From Paenibacillus zeisoli (lineage in GTDB: Bacteria; Bacillota; Bacilli; Paenibacillales; Paenibacillaceae): 64,000 bases of DNA. Every line of letters starts with the position of its first letter. Position 1 is the first letter of the stretch. The notes beneath the pieces are model-generated. The model did not search any database. It saw only the letters and a list, made by a program, of their open reading frames with translations, and was not told the DNA's origin. Positions 41,511-50,743 of this stretch are shown here, in pieces. The stretch lies in NCBI RefSeq assembly GCF_003994465.1, contig NZ_RZNX01000006.1:148320-212319 (forward strand), read 5' to 3'. Both the position numbers and the translations under genes were made by a program.

Positions 41511-44500
41511 TTGAAAGGCCTAATACGATTCTCCATGAATAAAGCTTCGGCCATGTTGATTATGATTGCGATTCTGTTCGGTGCGGGTTTTTATTCCGCA
41601 GGGTCGCTTAAGCTTGAGAATATGCCGGACGTATCATTTCCATATATGGTAGTGTCTACTGCTTATTCTGCATCTCCCGAAGATGTTATGAGTCAGGTAT
41701 CCAAGCCCATTGAGGACAAAATTGCCAATGTTGAGGGTATAGAGACGATCAGCTCCACCTCAAGTGATACGGGCTCCGAGGTAATGGTGAAGTTCACCCA
41801 GGGTGTGGATCTCGACCAGAAGAAACAGGACCTGGATAGCTTGATCCAGGGAGTTCCGATTCCTATGGAAGCCTCTAGACCGATCGTATCGACCTTGGGA
41901 TTTGCCTCTATCCCTGCTTATTATCTAGCCGTTTATGCGGACAAAGGGATGAGTCAATCAGACCTGGATAACTTGTATAAAAGCGAGATGAAGTCGGGAT
42001 TCTCCTCTGTAAAAGGAGTCGACCATATCGATACGATCGGAGCGAGAAGGACCTCGCTCGATATTGAATTGAAGGCCGATGCGCTAAATGCTTATGGCCT
42101 TGCTCCTGCGGACGTTACCGCCGCCATTCAGGCCTCGCTGGCCTCGGGGACAGTGGGAACCATCAAGCTGGATGGAAATACGCAGATGGTGCGGGTTACG
42201 GGAGAACTCGATAGTATTTACAGTTTGAACCATTTGGAGCTCGTATCCAGTCAAGGACAGTCTCTTACACTTAAGGATCTGGCGGAGATCAAGGCCGTAA
42301 CGGAGTCGGAGTTCATTTCCCGAGTTGACGGCAAGCCTGCAATCGGGATTAATCTATATAAAACCCAGACCGCCAACGCTGTAGAATTCTCCAATGAGAC
42401 CAATTCCCTTCTGGAGAAATGGGAGCTTGCCCATCCGAACATCACGTTCAAGAAGGTATATGACAGTGCGGATGAGGTGCGGGAATCGATCAGCGGCCTG
42501 CTGCGCGAAGGAATTATTGGTGTCGTGCTTGCCTCCTTGATCATCCTACTGTTCCTTCGCAACATTAGGATGACGGCAATTGTGCTGGTATCCATCCCTC
42601 TTTCGATTCTGATTACTTTTATCATGATGAACTATCTCGGTCTCACGCTAAATGTCATGTCACTTGGAGGTATATTCATCTCAGTTGGCCGGATTGTGGA
42701 TGACAGCATCGTAGTTATTGAGAACATCTATACGAATCTTCAAAAAGCTAAAGAGAGAAATCAATCGGTTCTTCTCCTCGCTGTAAGTCAGGTCTCCATG
42801 GCGATCACCTCGTCTACGCTGGTGACAGTAGGTGTATTTCTTCCCATTGCCTTTGTTAGCGGAATGATTGGTGAGTTCTTTAGGCCTTTTGCCTTGACTG
42901 TAGCCTGTGCTCTTATGGCATCGCTGCTTGTGGCGCTTACGGTCATACCTCTAATGGCCAAGCTGATGGTTCTGCGGGGCGTCAATCTGGGAACGCATAA
43001 TGAGGAGGAGACCGGCAGAACGGCTGCTTTTTATGAAAAGATTCTGACCTGGTGTCTGAACCACCGTATCAAGACGCTTCTGTTATCTGGGATTGTGTTT
43101 GTTGTGACTCTGTTCATTACCATTCCAAGTCTTGCTGTGAATAACATGTCTGACGGCGAAGCCGGGCGCCAGCTCAGCTTCACGATCAAGCTGCCGTATA
43201 ACACCTCAATAGAGAGCTCGGATGCCCAATCGAAGCAGGTTGAGAATTTGCTGAAGCAGGCGAAAGACGATCAAGGGAACCCAATCTTTAATTTCACCGA
43301 ATCGCTTGTCGGTTACGGAGGGACGGATAAGCAGCTTCCCTATATGGTGCAGATTAATACAGAACTGAATGATGATGCAGACGCCAAGGCGATCAAAGAA
43401 CAGTATAAGGCTTTGATTCTAGCCGAGCTTCCAAAGGGAACAGAGGTGACTCCAGACTCCTTATCGAGTGGAGGCGGAGGGCTCGGCTCAACTGACTTCT
43501 CCTATGTTCTGTCAGGGGATAATCAGAAGATGCTGGAGCAGGCAGCTGCCCAGGTGAAAGCTAAAATCAAGCAGTTCCCTGAGCTTAAAAATATCAAGGA
43601 TACGCTAGGAGATGCCAAAACCCAGGTTATCGCAACCGTGTCGCAGACCAAAGCCAAGAGGTTCGGACTTAGTACATCAGCCATCCAAAATACGGTCCGC
43701 AGCTGGATTGAACAGACGGAGATGGGCAGCATTCGTTTTGACAACATTCTGTATACGGTAGAGGTTCAGCTCTCCTCAGCGGATAAGGACTCTATTCAGC
43801 AGCTGGGCAAAATTCCACTGCGCACCTCTTCAGGTGACATCGTATATTTGAACGAAGTTGCCAAAATTGAAAAGGTGGAAGCTCCCATTGCGCTGCAGCG
43901 TGAGAAGCAGAAGCAGGTTGTCAGCATCACGGCATCCATCGACTCGCCGGATAAAGCTGCGGTAAGCTCCAAGGTTGCGGCTGCACTGGATGCCATTGAG
44001 CTTCCAGAAGGGGTATCTTCCAGCGCAGGTGGGGTAACCGATGAAATTGCGAAGAACTTTAGTCAGCTGTTCGTCTCCATGGGTGCGGCTATTGCCATCG
44101 TATATTTGATTATGGTGCTGTGTTTCGGTAATGCCAGCACACCTTTCGCCATTCTATTCTCACTGCCTCTAGCTGTAATTGGAGGATTGCTAGGCCTCTT
44201 AATATCACGTGAAGCCATTAATATTACCTCGCTAATCGGCTTCATGATGCTGATCGGGATCGTAGTCACGAATGCGATTGTCCTTCTTGACCGGGCACAG
44301 CAATTAATGAAGGGCGGTTATGATGTCAGACACGCGTTACTCGAAGCTGGCAGGGTTCGGCTTCGTCCCATTATTATGACTGCCGGAGCTACAATTGTCG
44401 CTATGATTCCACTGGCGCTGGGACTGTCTCATGGAACGCTGATCTCCAAAGGTCTCGCGGTCGTTGTCATTGGAGGGTTAACGACTTCTACCATTCTGAC

Positions 44501-44618
44501 ACTCGTAGTTGTTCCCGTCATCTACGAGCTGCTCGATTCGATCAGGAAGAAATTATTCCGCAGGTCTTCATCTGACAAGGGACAGGAGCCAAGGGAAGAG
44601 AAGAGCCTGGATATGTAA
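41511..44618 (+). CDS. RND-family efflux transporter (AcrB/SwrC-like)
   Basis: 1035 residues, TTG start 6 bases after AAAGGAGGT. It has the internal twofold plan of RND pumps: TM1, a large external loop, TM2-7, a second loop, TM8-12. TM4 keeps the proton-relay Asp pair in GRIVDDSIVVIENIY. The N-terminal SFPYMVVSTAYSASPEDV and GIETISSTSSDTGSEVMVKF and the late TSLIGFMMLIGIVVTNAIVL match Gram-positive pumps such as SwrC/YerP. The usual Lys of TM10 is Thr here, as in many of this branch. It is cotranscribed with the adaptor gene 16 bases downstream and should export amphipathic drugs or lipopeptides. Confidence 0.94.
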   Translation: MKGLIRFSMNKASAMLIMIAILFGAGFYSAGSLKLENMPDVSFPYMVVSTAYSASPEDVMSQVSKPIEDKIANVEGIETISSTSSDTGSEVMVKFTQGVDLDQKKQDLDSLIQGVPIPMEASRPIVSTLGFASIPAYYLAVYADKGMSQSDLDNLYKSEMKSGFSSVKGVDHIDTIGARRTSLDIELKADALNAYGLAPADVTAAIQASLASGTVGTIKLDGNTQMVRVTGELDSIYSLNHLELVSSQGQSLTLKDLAEIKAVTESEFISRVDGKPAIGINLYKTQTANAVEFSNETNSLLEKWELAHPNITFKKVYDSADEVRESISGLLREGIIGVVLASLIILLFLRNIRMTAIVLVSIPLSILITFIMMNYLGLTLNVMSLGGIFISVGRIVDDSIVVIENIYTNLQKAKERNQSVLLLAVSQVSMAITSSTLVTVGVFLPIAFVSGMIGEFFRPFALTVACALMASLLVALTVIPLMAKLMVLRGVNLGTHNEEETGRTAAFYEKILTWCLNHRIKTLLLSGIVFVVTLFITIPSLAVNNMSDGEAGRQLSFTIKLPYNTSIESSDAQSKQVENLLKQAKDDQGNPIFNFTESLVGYGGTDKQLPYMVQINTELNDDADAKAIKEQYKALILAELPKGTEVTPDSLSSGGGGLGSTDFSYVLSGDNQKMLEQAAAQVKAKIKQFPELKNIKDTLGDAKTQVIATVSQTKAKRFGLSTSAIQNTVRSWIEQTEMGSIRFDNILYTVEVQLSSADKDSIQQLGKIPLRTSSGDIVYLNEVAKIEKVEAPIALQREKQKQVVSITASIDSPDKAAVSSKVAAALDAIELPEGVSSSAGGVTDEIAKNFSQLFVSMGAAIAIVYLIMVLCFGNASTPFAILFSLPLAVIGGLLGLLISREAINITSLIGFMMLIGIVVTNAIVLLDRAQQLMKGGYDVRHALLEAGRVRLRPIIMTAGATIVAMIPLALGLSHGTLISKGLAVVVIGGLTTSTILTLVVVPVIYELLDSIRKKLFRRSSSDKGQEPREEKSLDM

Positions 44619-44634
44619 AGAAAGGGTAAGGTGA

Positions 44635-45828
44635 ATGATGGTGAGATTGAATCCGAAGAAGCGCACGGCCAAATGGATAATAACAGCAGCTTGCCTTGTA
44701 CTAACGGCAACCGTTGCAGCCGGCTGTACCTCAGCCTCGACGGTGTCACCGGTACAGGGGACAACCGGGATCTCTAAAGTTAAGGTGGAGGATATTGGAG
44801 TGCATTCGATGGGCCCTCCCCGGGAGCAGGTCGCGGATGTGAATGCCTCGGTACAGGTTGGTGTCATTGCAGAGGCATCGGGTACAATAACCGAAATACT
44901 TAAGAATAATGGGGCCAAGGTTACGAAAGGTCAAGTTATTGCCCGGATCTCCTCCGGGACAGCCCGCTTATCTGTAGCAACAGCAGAGGCCTCGGTGTCC
45001 AGTGCGGAGAGAGCTTTGAGTTCAGCCAAGCTAGAACTGGAATCGAACCGGGCACAGCTGGAGCGGACCATCAGCGGTTATGAGAAACAGTTGAAGGAAG
45101 CAACCCGGGCAAATAATGAAGAGCTGTACAACACAGCCAAAGACAATCTGGAAACCTCAAAGGTACAGCTCAAGTTCCTGGAATCCAAAAGCTCGGTACC
45201 TGCCGCCAAATCTCAACTCGAGACAGCCAAAGTATCGCTCGAGCAGGCAAGAGCGACCCTGGATACTTATAATATTACAGCCCCATCCAGCGGAACGCTG
45301 GCCGAGCTGGCCATAACGGCAGGAGCCAGCATAACACAGGGAAGCAAGGCCTGCTTAATTCTTAATGCCAATCAAGTAACGATTCAAGCTGAGCTTAGCG
45401 AAGATTTGGCGCAGCTGGTCAAGGGAAAGAAGACCGTCCGTGTCTATTATGCCGATCAGCCGCAAAATAAGCGGGAGGTCCGAGTTGCTTATCTCTCCGG
45501 CGTTCCAAACACGACTACCCGGTTATATACTCTTCAGCTGACAGCGGATAACAAAGACGCCTTCTTTGTTCCTGGCTCCAGAGTACAGGTTCAATTAACT
45601 ACAGAAGAAGAGGAGAGCGTTCTCGCTGTCCCTACAGGGAGCATCGTCCGCGATGGGGACCATAGTTATATATTCGTGCTGAAAGGAGACAAAGTTCAGC
45701 AGGTGAAGATCGAACTCGGAAGACTGAGCGGAATTTATCAGGAGATTCAGGGGGCATCAGCCGGGGATAAGCTGGTGGTGTCAGGTCAGTATACGCTGAA
45801 AGATGGAGAGAAGGTCCAGGTCCAGTGA
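44635..45828 (+). CDS. RND efflux adaptor lipoprotein (HlyD/MFP family)
   Basis: 397 residues. The signal peptide ends in the lipobox VAAGC. It then has a split biotinyl-lipoyl domain (ASGTITEILKNNGAKVTKGQ and ITAPSSGTLAELAITAGASI) around an alpha-helical hairpin (about 110-215, rich in Ala, Glu and Lys: coiled coil), a beta-barrel domain and a membrane-proximal end (VPTGSIVRDGDHSYIFVL). It couples the pump to the envelope. The first of two adjacent ATG codons is given; the second (44638) has slightly better spacing. Confidence 0.93.
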   Translation: MMVRLNPKKRTAKWIITAACLVLTATVAAGCTSASTVSPVQGTTGISKVKVEDIGVHSMGPPREQVADVNASVQVGVIAEASGTITEILKNNGAKVTKGQVIARISSGTARLSVATAEASVSSAERALSSAKLELESNRAQLERTISGYEKQLKEATRANNEELYNTAKDNLETSKVQLKFLESKSSVPAAKSQLETAKVSLEQARATLDTYNITAPSSGTLAELAITAGASITQGSKACLILNANQVTIQAELSEDLAQLVKGKKTVRVYYADQPQNKREVRVAYLSGVPNTTTRLYTLQLTADNKDAFFVPGSRVQVQLTTEEEESVLAVPTGSIVRDGDHSYIFVLKGDKVQQVKIELGRLSGIYQEIQGASAGDKLVVSGQYTLKDGEKVQVQ

Positions 45829-45866
45829 CCGGTGATCTGAATCTATAGCAAAATAGAGTTACAGAA

Positions 45867-45905
45867 GAAGAGGCTCTCCGGGTGTTCGGAAGGCCTCTTC
45901 TCTCT
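45867..45905. terminator. Terminator between RND operon and convergent anti-sigma gene
   Basis: GAAGAGGC pairs with GCCTCTTC around an 18-base loop that can pair further, followed by a T/C-rich stretch. Confidence 0.7.
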
Positions 45906-45920
45906 TGCTGGGCAGGTGAT

Positions 45921-47015
45921 TTACGCGGGCATAGTCAGGGAAATGAAGATCACCTCGTTATTTTCGAAATACAGATGGAACTTTAACGAGTCGCCTACGC
46001 GGTAATCCCAACTGGAGTCAGTCTCCATATTCGGCTTCCCGAGCTTAGACTGCACCTGCTGCTTGGTCAGACCGACCTTGATCCCATCCGGGGTCTGGAA
46101 TTTACTGTCCAGAAAAATGACCTCACTTGCCGAAGCAATTATGCCTGTTTCCTTATAATAGAGTACGTTGCTCACACGTTGGGTCAAGCTATTATAGTAC
46201 CTCTTCGCGAAAGTGTAGCTCTTTGATTGAAGTCCAAGTTGACTGAGCCAGCCGTTAGTATCCTTCCCGTCTACATTTAACCGTTCGGCCTTATAGGTTA
46301 GGTTGTCATTTCGCTTCATTTCGCCTCTGTCTACTTCCTCCTGCGCTGCAGCCGAGAGCCGTTCGACCTTCGCCAGGTCTGAATCAGGTTCGAGCAGCCC
46401 AGACATCAAGCGCAGCATTTGGTCATCCGCGTAGTAGCGAGCACTTCCAAGCTGATAAGTATTGCTGTCCAGGCTGTAGGGCACGCTGTAAACCCCTTTG
46501 GAGGTATGAATTCGAATCTGTACCTGTTTGTCGTCAGGAGTGTCATTTTCTGCCTTGGCGATGGAGAGGTCCTCCCAATATAATCCGTTTGTGATCACTG
46601 TGTAACGTGACTTCGGAACGGCAATTTCAGTGCTTTTACCTGAGGGCTTAACCGTAATTGACTCCACCATTTCAGCAGTGAAAGGAAGCTGTTCCCCCAG
46701 CTGTCCGCTAGGTTTGTCGGGCTTCACGGGTATGTCGCTTGTTGATTCCTGAACCTTCGGACTGACGATAGGAGGAGTCGCAACAACCTCTTTAGCGGCC
46801 GGATTTCCCTTTAGATACGCATAGATTGTTCCAATACTGATGATGATTACAAAAGCGGCCGCAGCCCAGACTAGCCTGGATTTGGTAGGGGATGAACGCT
46901 TATTCTGCTTAGTTGCCTCATGGACGATACGGTTCATATGGTCTTTGGTGAACGTCCGGTGCTGAAAAGGGCCCTGCTTCAATTGATCATACAGCTCTTC
47001 GGTTCCCTTACTCAT
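45921..47015 (-). CDS. Probable anti-sigma factor with one membrane segment and extracytoplasmic domain
   Basis: 364 residues. A short cytoplasmic N terminus (about 1-45) is followed by a single membrane segment (about 48-68, WAAAAFVIIISIGTIYAYL) and a large outer domain ending in a BamE/SmpA-like piece (PDGIKVGLTKQQVQSKLGKP). The ATG at 47015 follows AAGGAGAG by about 8 bases; a GTG at 47024 abuts it. It overlaps the ECF sigma gene and by position should hold that sigma factor at the membrane. The exact anti-sigma class is not recognised. Confidence 0.75.
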   Translation of the reverse strand: MSKGTEELYDQLKQGPFQHRTFTKDHMNRIVHEATKQNKRSSPTKSRLVWAAAAFVIIISIGTIYAYLKGNPAAKEVVATPPIVSPKVQESTSDIPVKPDKPSGQLGEQLPFTAEMVESITVKPSGKSTEIAVPKSRYTVITNGLYWEDLSIAKAENDTPDDKQVQIRIHTSKGVYSVPYSLDSNTYQLGSARYYADDQMLRLMSGLLEPDSDLAKVERLSAAAQEEVDRGEMKRNDNLTYKAERLNVDGKDTNGWLSQLGLQSKSYTFAKRYYNSLTQRVSNVLYYKETGIIASASEVIFLDSKFQTPDGIKVGLTKQQVQSKLGKPNMETDSSWDYRVGDSLKFHLYFENNEVIFISLTMPA

Positions 47016-47556
47016 AGAGAGCACTCTCCTTTCGGTACGCGGCCATTCTTCCGTGGGCTCTGAATAATCTGGATTTGACGGTACCTTCGGACAGCTGGAG
47101 CATGGCGGCGATCTCCTTGGTAGTCATCTCGTATTTCGCATGGAGAATTAGGACTTCTCTCAGCTTGATCGGCAGCTTTAGCACGGTATCCCAGATCTCC
47201 GATGAGAAGGTATACTCCATCACTTTCTGCTCTGCTGAGGGGGAGGACTCCTTAGTGTTAATCCACTCGAAAAGGGTGACTTTTCTCACAAAGGCGGATC
47301 TCAAATAATTAATAGATGTGTTGCGGGTAATGGACAGGAGCCAGGTCTTGATCGCCGAATGTCCGCGAAACGTATGAATCGAAGAATAAGCCTTTAGAAA
47401 AACATCCTGCACAATATCGTCCGCCAAATCGTGCCTTCGAGTCAGGATATAGGCCAGATTCCAGACATCCTGACCGAAGGCATTCATGAGATCATGAAGA
47501 TCCGAAGGAGTCATCTGATCAATATGAATCATGTATTCCCACTGTGTTTGTTCCAA
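47008..47556 (-). CDS. RNA polymerase sigma factor, ECF subfamily
   Basis: 182 residues from TTG 47556, which stands 6 bases after AGAGGTG; a GTG at 47565 lies inside that ribosome site. Region 2 is FGQDVWNLAYILTRRHDLAD and DIVQDVFLKAYSSIHTFRG; region 4 is LPIKLREVLILHAKYEMTTK and EIAAMLQLSEGTVKSRLFRA. There is no C-terminal extension. A consensus ECF promoter is placed directly upstream, so it likely drives its own operon. The target genes may include the neighbouring RND pump, but no matching promoter was seen there. Confidence 0.93.
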   Translation of the reverse strand: MEQTQWEYMIHIDQMTPSDLHDLMNAFGQDVWNLAYILTRRHDLADDIVQDVFLKAYSSIHTFRGHSAIKTWLLSITRNTSINYLRSAFVRKVTLFEWINTKESSPSAEQKVMEYTFSSEIWDTVLKLPIKLREVLILHAKYEMTTKEIAAMLQLSEGTVKSRLFRAHGRMAAYRKESALYE

Positions 47557-47575
47557 TTTCTTCACCTCTTACTCA

Positions 47576-47604
47576 TTAGACAAAAGAAACCAAAATTTAG
47601 TTCC
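47576..47604 (-). promoter_or_regulatory. Putative ECF-type promoter of the sigma/anti-sigma operon
   Basis: Minus strand GGAACT (47604-47599), 17-base spacer, GTCTAA (47581-47576). This matches the GGAACTT/GTCTAA consensus used by many ECF sigma factors. The leader before the TTG start would be only about 14 bases. Confidence 0.65.
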
Positions 47605-47713
47605 CTTAATTGGTTGGCAAATTTTTTGGCAGTAGAGAAAAAGACAGCTCTTTGTTAAGGAGTTCGGTTTGTGTTCTAAAAGCTCCGAGAACGAACGTTA
47701 CTCCCATCGCTGT

Positions 47714-47761
47714 TGTATTCGGATATATAGAATGATTTTCAGTGGAATATATCCGAATACA
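47714..47761. repeat. 15-base inverted repeat
   Basis: TGTATTCGGATATAT (47714-47728) and ATATATCCGAATACA (47747-47761) are exact complements, 18 bases apart. It is part of an intergenic repeat type that recurs near the right end of the window. Confidence 0.85.
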
Positions 47762-47903
47762 AAGGCGACCGCTTTCGCTTGTCCTTAAGTCTGTCTCTCC
47801 GCAGACTTTCGGCGAAATTTGAGCGAAATTTCAACGAACCATAAAACAAGAACCCCCTCTATGGATTCACTCTTTGCCAAGTCTTTCGAAAGTGAGTCTG
47901 AAG

Positions 47904-47927
47904 GTGGGCGGGCTTTCACCCGCCCAC
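47904..47927. repeat. GC-rich hairpin
   Basis: GTGGGCGGG and CCCGCCCAC form a 9-base stem with a 6-base loop. It lacks a T run. Confidence 0.75.
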
Positions 47928-47961
47928 AATATCCTGAGGAAACAAGCGATAGACCCAAACA

Positions 47962-48006
47962 GCAAAGCTCCAGCCCAAGGATGACTTCCTTGGGCTAGAG
48001 CTTTGC
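47962..48006 (-). terminator. Strong stem-loop, probable terminator downstream of ecsC
   Basis: GCAAAGCTCCAGCCCAAGG pairs with CCTTGGGCTAGAGCTTTGC (one mismatch) around a short loop. It lies about 190 bases beyond the ecsC stop. T residues on the minus side are few, so termination is plausible but not certain. Confidence 0.6.
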
Positions 48007-48197
48007 CTCCATTTCTTAGAAGAGTTGTCTATAAGCTTTGAATTTTTGCAATTGGGACGGCCCCTATCTCTGCCAAAGTGCTGTATCGATCCTTGGACAG
48101 GCAGCCCAAGGAAGTCAGGTAAAGCATACGATTACTGTAAGTGAGCTCAAAGAATTCAGTCGAGGCAGCCCCAAAGAATCCAGGGAATCCACCCTCT

Positions 48198-49064
48198 CTA
48201 AGCTTCCAGCTCCCGCAGGCGTTCAAGAATTCGCCGCTTCCGGTAGAGCATGGTAGCTGCTTCGGCTACATCCTGGAGCGTCCCCCGGTTGATGATGGCG
48301 CCAAAGAGTGCTCCTGCGACAGGAACAAGCTGGAACAGCTTCTTCCATCCGAAGTTGTCCCGGTAGGAAGCGATTACTTCGCGCCAGCCTTGAAGCTGGG
48401 AGAGCGACTCCCGCTGGCGGTTCTCGTTACCGAAGTCGGCCAGATCCTCAAGCACGGCTTTCTTGCCGACAATATCGGCCGAAGCGAACTGCAGGCATTT
48501 TATCACGAAGATGCGCTCCAACTTTTCCTTGGGATCATAACCATAAGTAATGGCAATCTCCTGGATTGTCTTAAGAGACAACCCTAGGATGGCAGGGATA
48601 TCAATGGCTAAGGTGAATAAGCCTCCGAATCCGGTCGTTGCCCCTTGGGCGGTGGCGAAGGCAGCCCGGCTCTGGACCAGTTCATCACTGGTTTTGTCCA
48701 TAACGGTGATCGGCAGATGGCGGGCCGACTCCAGGGTTAATGGATCTTCAATCTCTACATGGGAAGCCCCGTCGCCGGCTCTGCGGACCGCTTCACTACG
48801 AAGCTTGCTGAGCACGGCTGACTCGGAGATCAGATACTGTCCGCCGGTCTGCACGAAGCCGCCGATTTCATCCATAGCTTGTCCGAGCTTCTTCTGTATG
48901 AATTTGGGGGTAAGGCGATCCAACAGCATAAAGGGCAGCCGCCCGATTTTCTCCCAGAACCAGAGATCCTTCTGGCTTTTCTCCCAAGACTCTATCTCTT
49001 TAAGCATGACTCTCAATTCTTCTTGTGTTTCCGAATTTGGCCCAATAGGCATAGGGTTTGACAT
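48198..49064 (-). CDS. EcsC family protein
   Basis: 288 residues from ATG 49064 (11 bases after AAGGAG; a GTG at 49076 abuts it). An N-terminal helical part precedes the EcsC domain, recognised by TGFGGLFTLAIDIPAILGLS, then ALRTIQE-like LKTIQEIAITYGYDP, FVIKCLQFASADI and PVAGALFGAIIN. The family is named for the third gene of the B. subtilis ecs locus, but this copy has no ABC transporter beside it. Two hydrophobic stretches suggest membrane association. Function unsettled. Confidence 0.85.
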   Translation of the reverse strand: MSNPMPIGPNSETQEELRVMLKEIESWEKSQKDLWFWEKIGRLPFMLLDRLTPKFIQKKLGQAMDEIGGFVQTGGQYLISESAVLSKLRSEAVRRAGDGASHVEIEDPLTLESARHLPITVMDKTSDELVQSRAAFATAQGATTGFGGLFTLAIDIPAILGLSLKTIQEIAITYGYDPKEKLERIFVIKCLQFASADIVGKKAVLEDLADFGNENRQRESLSQLQGWREVIASYRDNFGWKKLFQLVPVAGALFGAIINRGTLQDVAEAATMLYRKRRILERLRELEA

Positions 49065-49213
49065 GGAAATGACCACTCCTTCTAAGGATTATACGAGGAT
49101 TAAGGAGTCGGGTTGCAGCCCAATACCTATAAATTCTCTACTTGTAATGAGGTACTGATTATGCTGGAATGATATTGAATTCTAAAAAATTAGAGATTTG
49201 GAGAGTGATCCTT

Positions 49214-50041
49214 ATGTCATAATTATCCGTAAGCACCTGGAGCCTTCATCGGCTACTCGGACCCCTGAGGTTGACGATCTGGGATGCTGTGAACGAGACT
49301 CAGCAAATGGATATTCAGGATCAACCCCAAATCCTTACTCTGCTGGAGCTGCCAGCTGAAGCGGCCCGAAGGGGGTACCAGGCTGTCGAGATATGTCATT
49401 TTCATTTTCTGGCTGTGGATCCAGTATACCTGAATCAACTGAAAGAAGCTTTCCAGGCAGCTGGAGTACAGTTCGACACCCTGCTTCTTGATTATGGTGA
49501 TATTACGACTGTCGATCCAGTAAGAAGAGAATCGGACATAGGTTATATCCGCAGCTGGATCAAGATTGCCTCCTTAAGCGGGGCCAAGAAGATTCGGGTT
49601 ATCGCCGGTGAGGCTGATTCTTCGGATGAGGAGGCGATTCAGCGCTCTGCAGAAGTCTTGTCTGAACTGGCTGAGTACGCCAAATCTTATGCAGTCGAGG
49701 TCATTACGGAGAATTTCAAAGCGCTCACGTCTCGCGCGTCAACCTGCCTTCAGATTCTTGAGAGAACGGGCCAGGGTATGAAAATGATCACTGATTTTGG
49801 AAATTTCAAAGGCTCGCTTAAATATGCAGAGATTGCAGATACAATACCCCATAGTGTATCCGTCCATGCGAAAGCTCGTTACGATGAGAATGGGGTTCCG
49901 GATGAGGACGAATTCAGAAGATGCTTAACCGCAGTCAAAGACCAAGGCTACGAAGGGTCCTATGTTCTTATTTATGACGGTCCCGGGGACATGTGGGAAG
50001 GGCTTGACAGAATCAAGAGAATTGTACGTGAGTGTATGTAA
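49214..50041 (+). pseudogene. Sugar-phosphate isomerase/epimerase-like TIM-barrel gene with a stop at codon 3
   Basis: The original start appears to be ATG 49214, 8 bases after GGAGAG, but the frame reads ATG TCA TAA. After the TAA the same frame is open and reads LSVSTWSLHRLLGPLRLTIW, the expected first strand of an AP-endonuclease-2/xylose-isomerase-like barrel. The remainder is intact: YQAVEICHFHF, GAKKIRVIAGEADSSDEEA, VEVITENFKAL, MITDFGNFKGS, SVHAKARY, GYEGSYVLIYDG. A rescue start could be TTG 49271, giving 256 residues without the first strand, though GAGG stands directly against it. It is either a recent pseudogene or a protein with an unusual start. A sequencing error is also possible. 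Confidence 0.65.
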
Positions 50042-50178
50042 TTGAGACCATAATCAACAAAAAAGGGATGAAGTTCGGGACCGGATGCCCTTACTCTCAA
50101 TTGGGTATCTGTAGAGTCATGCCAGGATAATATGTAAGCCCCGGGAAGTGTGAATTCCCGGGGCTTTGCTGTACTGCT

Positions 50179-50382
50179 TTAAGAGGCTACGACACGAATA
50201 AATTCTACAGCCTGTAAAGGAATTATGGCGAGATCCGTCGGCGGACCGTATATGACAGGGGGTACTTTTAGCAGCACGGTGGTATCGCCAACCGAGATCA
50301 GAGTGCCGGAGATTAGATCGTTAGGTGTCAGAACTTCAACCTCTTTGCCAACGAAGCCTTGGGCAAGCTTACGGAAATTCAT
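50179..50382 (-). CDS. DUF2642 domain protein
   Basis: 67 residues from ATG 50382 (GGAG 8 bases before; an in-frame ATG at 50400 overlaps that site). The DUF2642/CotB-like small beta-domain reads GKEVEVLTPNDLISGTLISV, then TDLAIIPLQAVEFIRVV. Members are linked to spore surface in Bacillales. Last of a minus-strand operon with the next small gene and the surface-glycan genes. Confidence 0.8.
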   Translation of the reverse strand: MNFRKLAQGFVGKEVEVLTPNDLISGTLISVGDTTVLLKVPPVIYGPPTDLAIIPLQAVEFIRVVAS

Positions 50383-50423
50383 AGAGCAAGCTCCTCTCAT
50401 AGGTGTTAGGTGTCTATTTAAAG

Positions 50424-50720
50424 TTACTGCAGAACAGTGATCCGGGAGTAAGGAATGAGCACCAAATCCCCTGTAGACTCACGGATCTCTAAGGCATCGG
50501 TTCCTGCGGTCAGCAGAATACCTTCCACGGTTGCACTGGCGGTGCTGATCGTGACGGTCTGCCCGATCTTTTCCTGAAGAACCTCCTGCAGAGCAGGATT
50601 TGGGAACAAGCCGGAAGCCAGATTTCTCTCTATTTCATCCAGACGCTCCGTCAGATGCCGTACGGATTTCGCAAGATGCTTCACTTCTCGTCTAAGATGA
50701 CCAATTCCAAAAAACCACAT
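50424..50720 (-). CDS. Small DUF2642-like protein with N-terminal coiled coil
   Basis: 98 residues, TAAGGAGG 7 bases before the start. Residues about 7-35 (LRREVKHLAKSVRHLTERLD) form a charged helix, likely a coiled coil. Residues 48-98 (GQTVTISTASATVEGILLTA, then DLVLIPYSRITVL) match the beta-domain of the following gene, so the two are paralogues. It lies 24 bases after the pyruvyltransferase gene. Confidence 0.75.
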   Translation of the reverse strand: MWFFGIGHLRREVKHLAKSVRHLTERLDEIERNLASGLFPNPALQEVLQEKIGQTVTISTASATVEGILLTAGTDALEIRESTGDLVLIPYSRITVLQ

Positions 50721-50743
50721 GTGAATTCCTCCTTAAATCAGGT

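Larger units (their letters stand above)
47605..48197. other. Long intergenic region with three stem-loops and no clear gene
   Basis: It contains an inverted repeat (47714-47761), a GC-rich hairpin (47904-47927) and a terminator stem (47962-48006). A 65-codon frame on the minus strand (48226-48029), overlapping the ecsC end, has no ribosome site and is not accepted. GTTACTCCCATCGCTGTTGT, just before the first repeat, resembles sequence near 63.64 kb. Confidence 0.6.

Noticed and set aside
48029..48226. 65-codon minus-strand frame after ecsC
   Set aside because: No ribosome site, overlaps the ecsC end, no recognised family.
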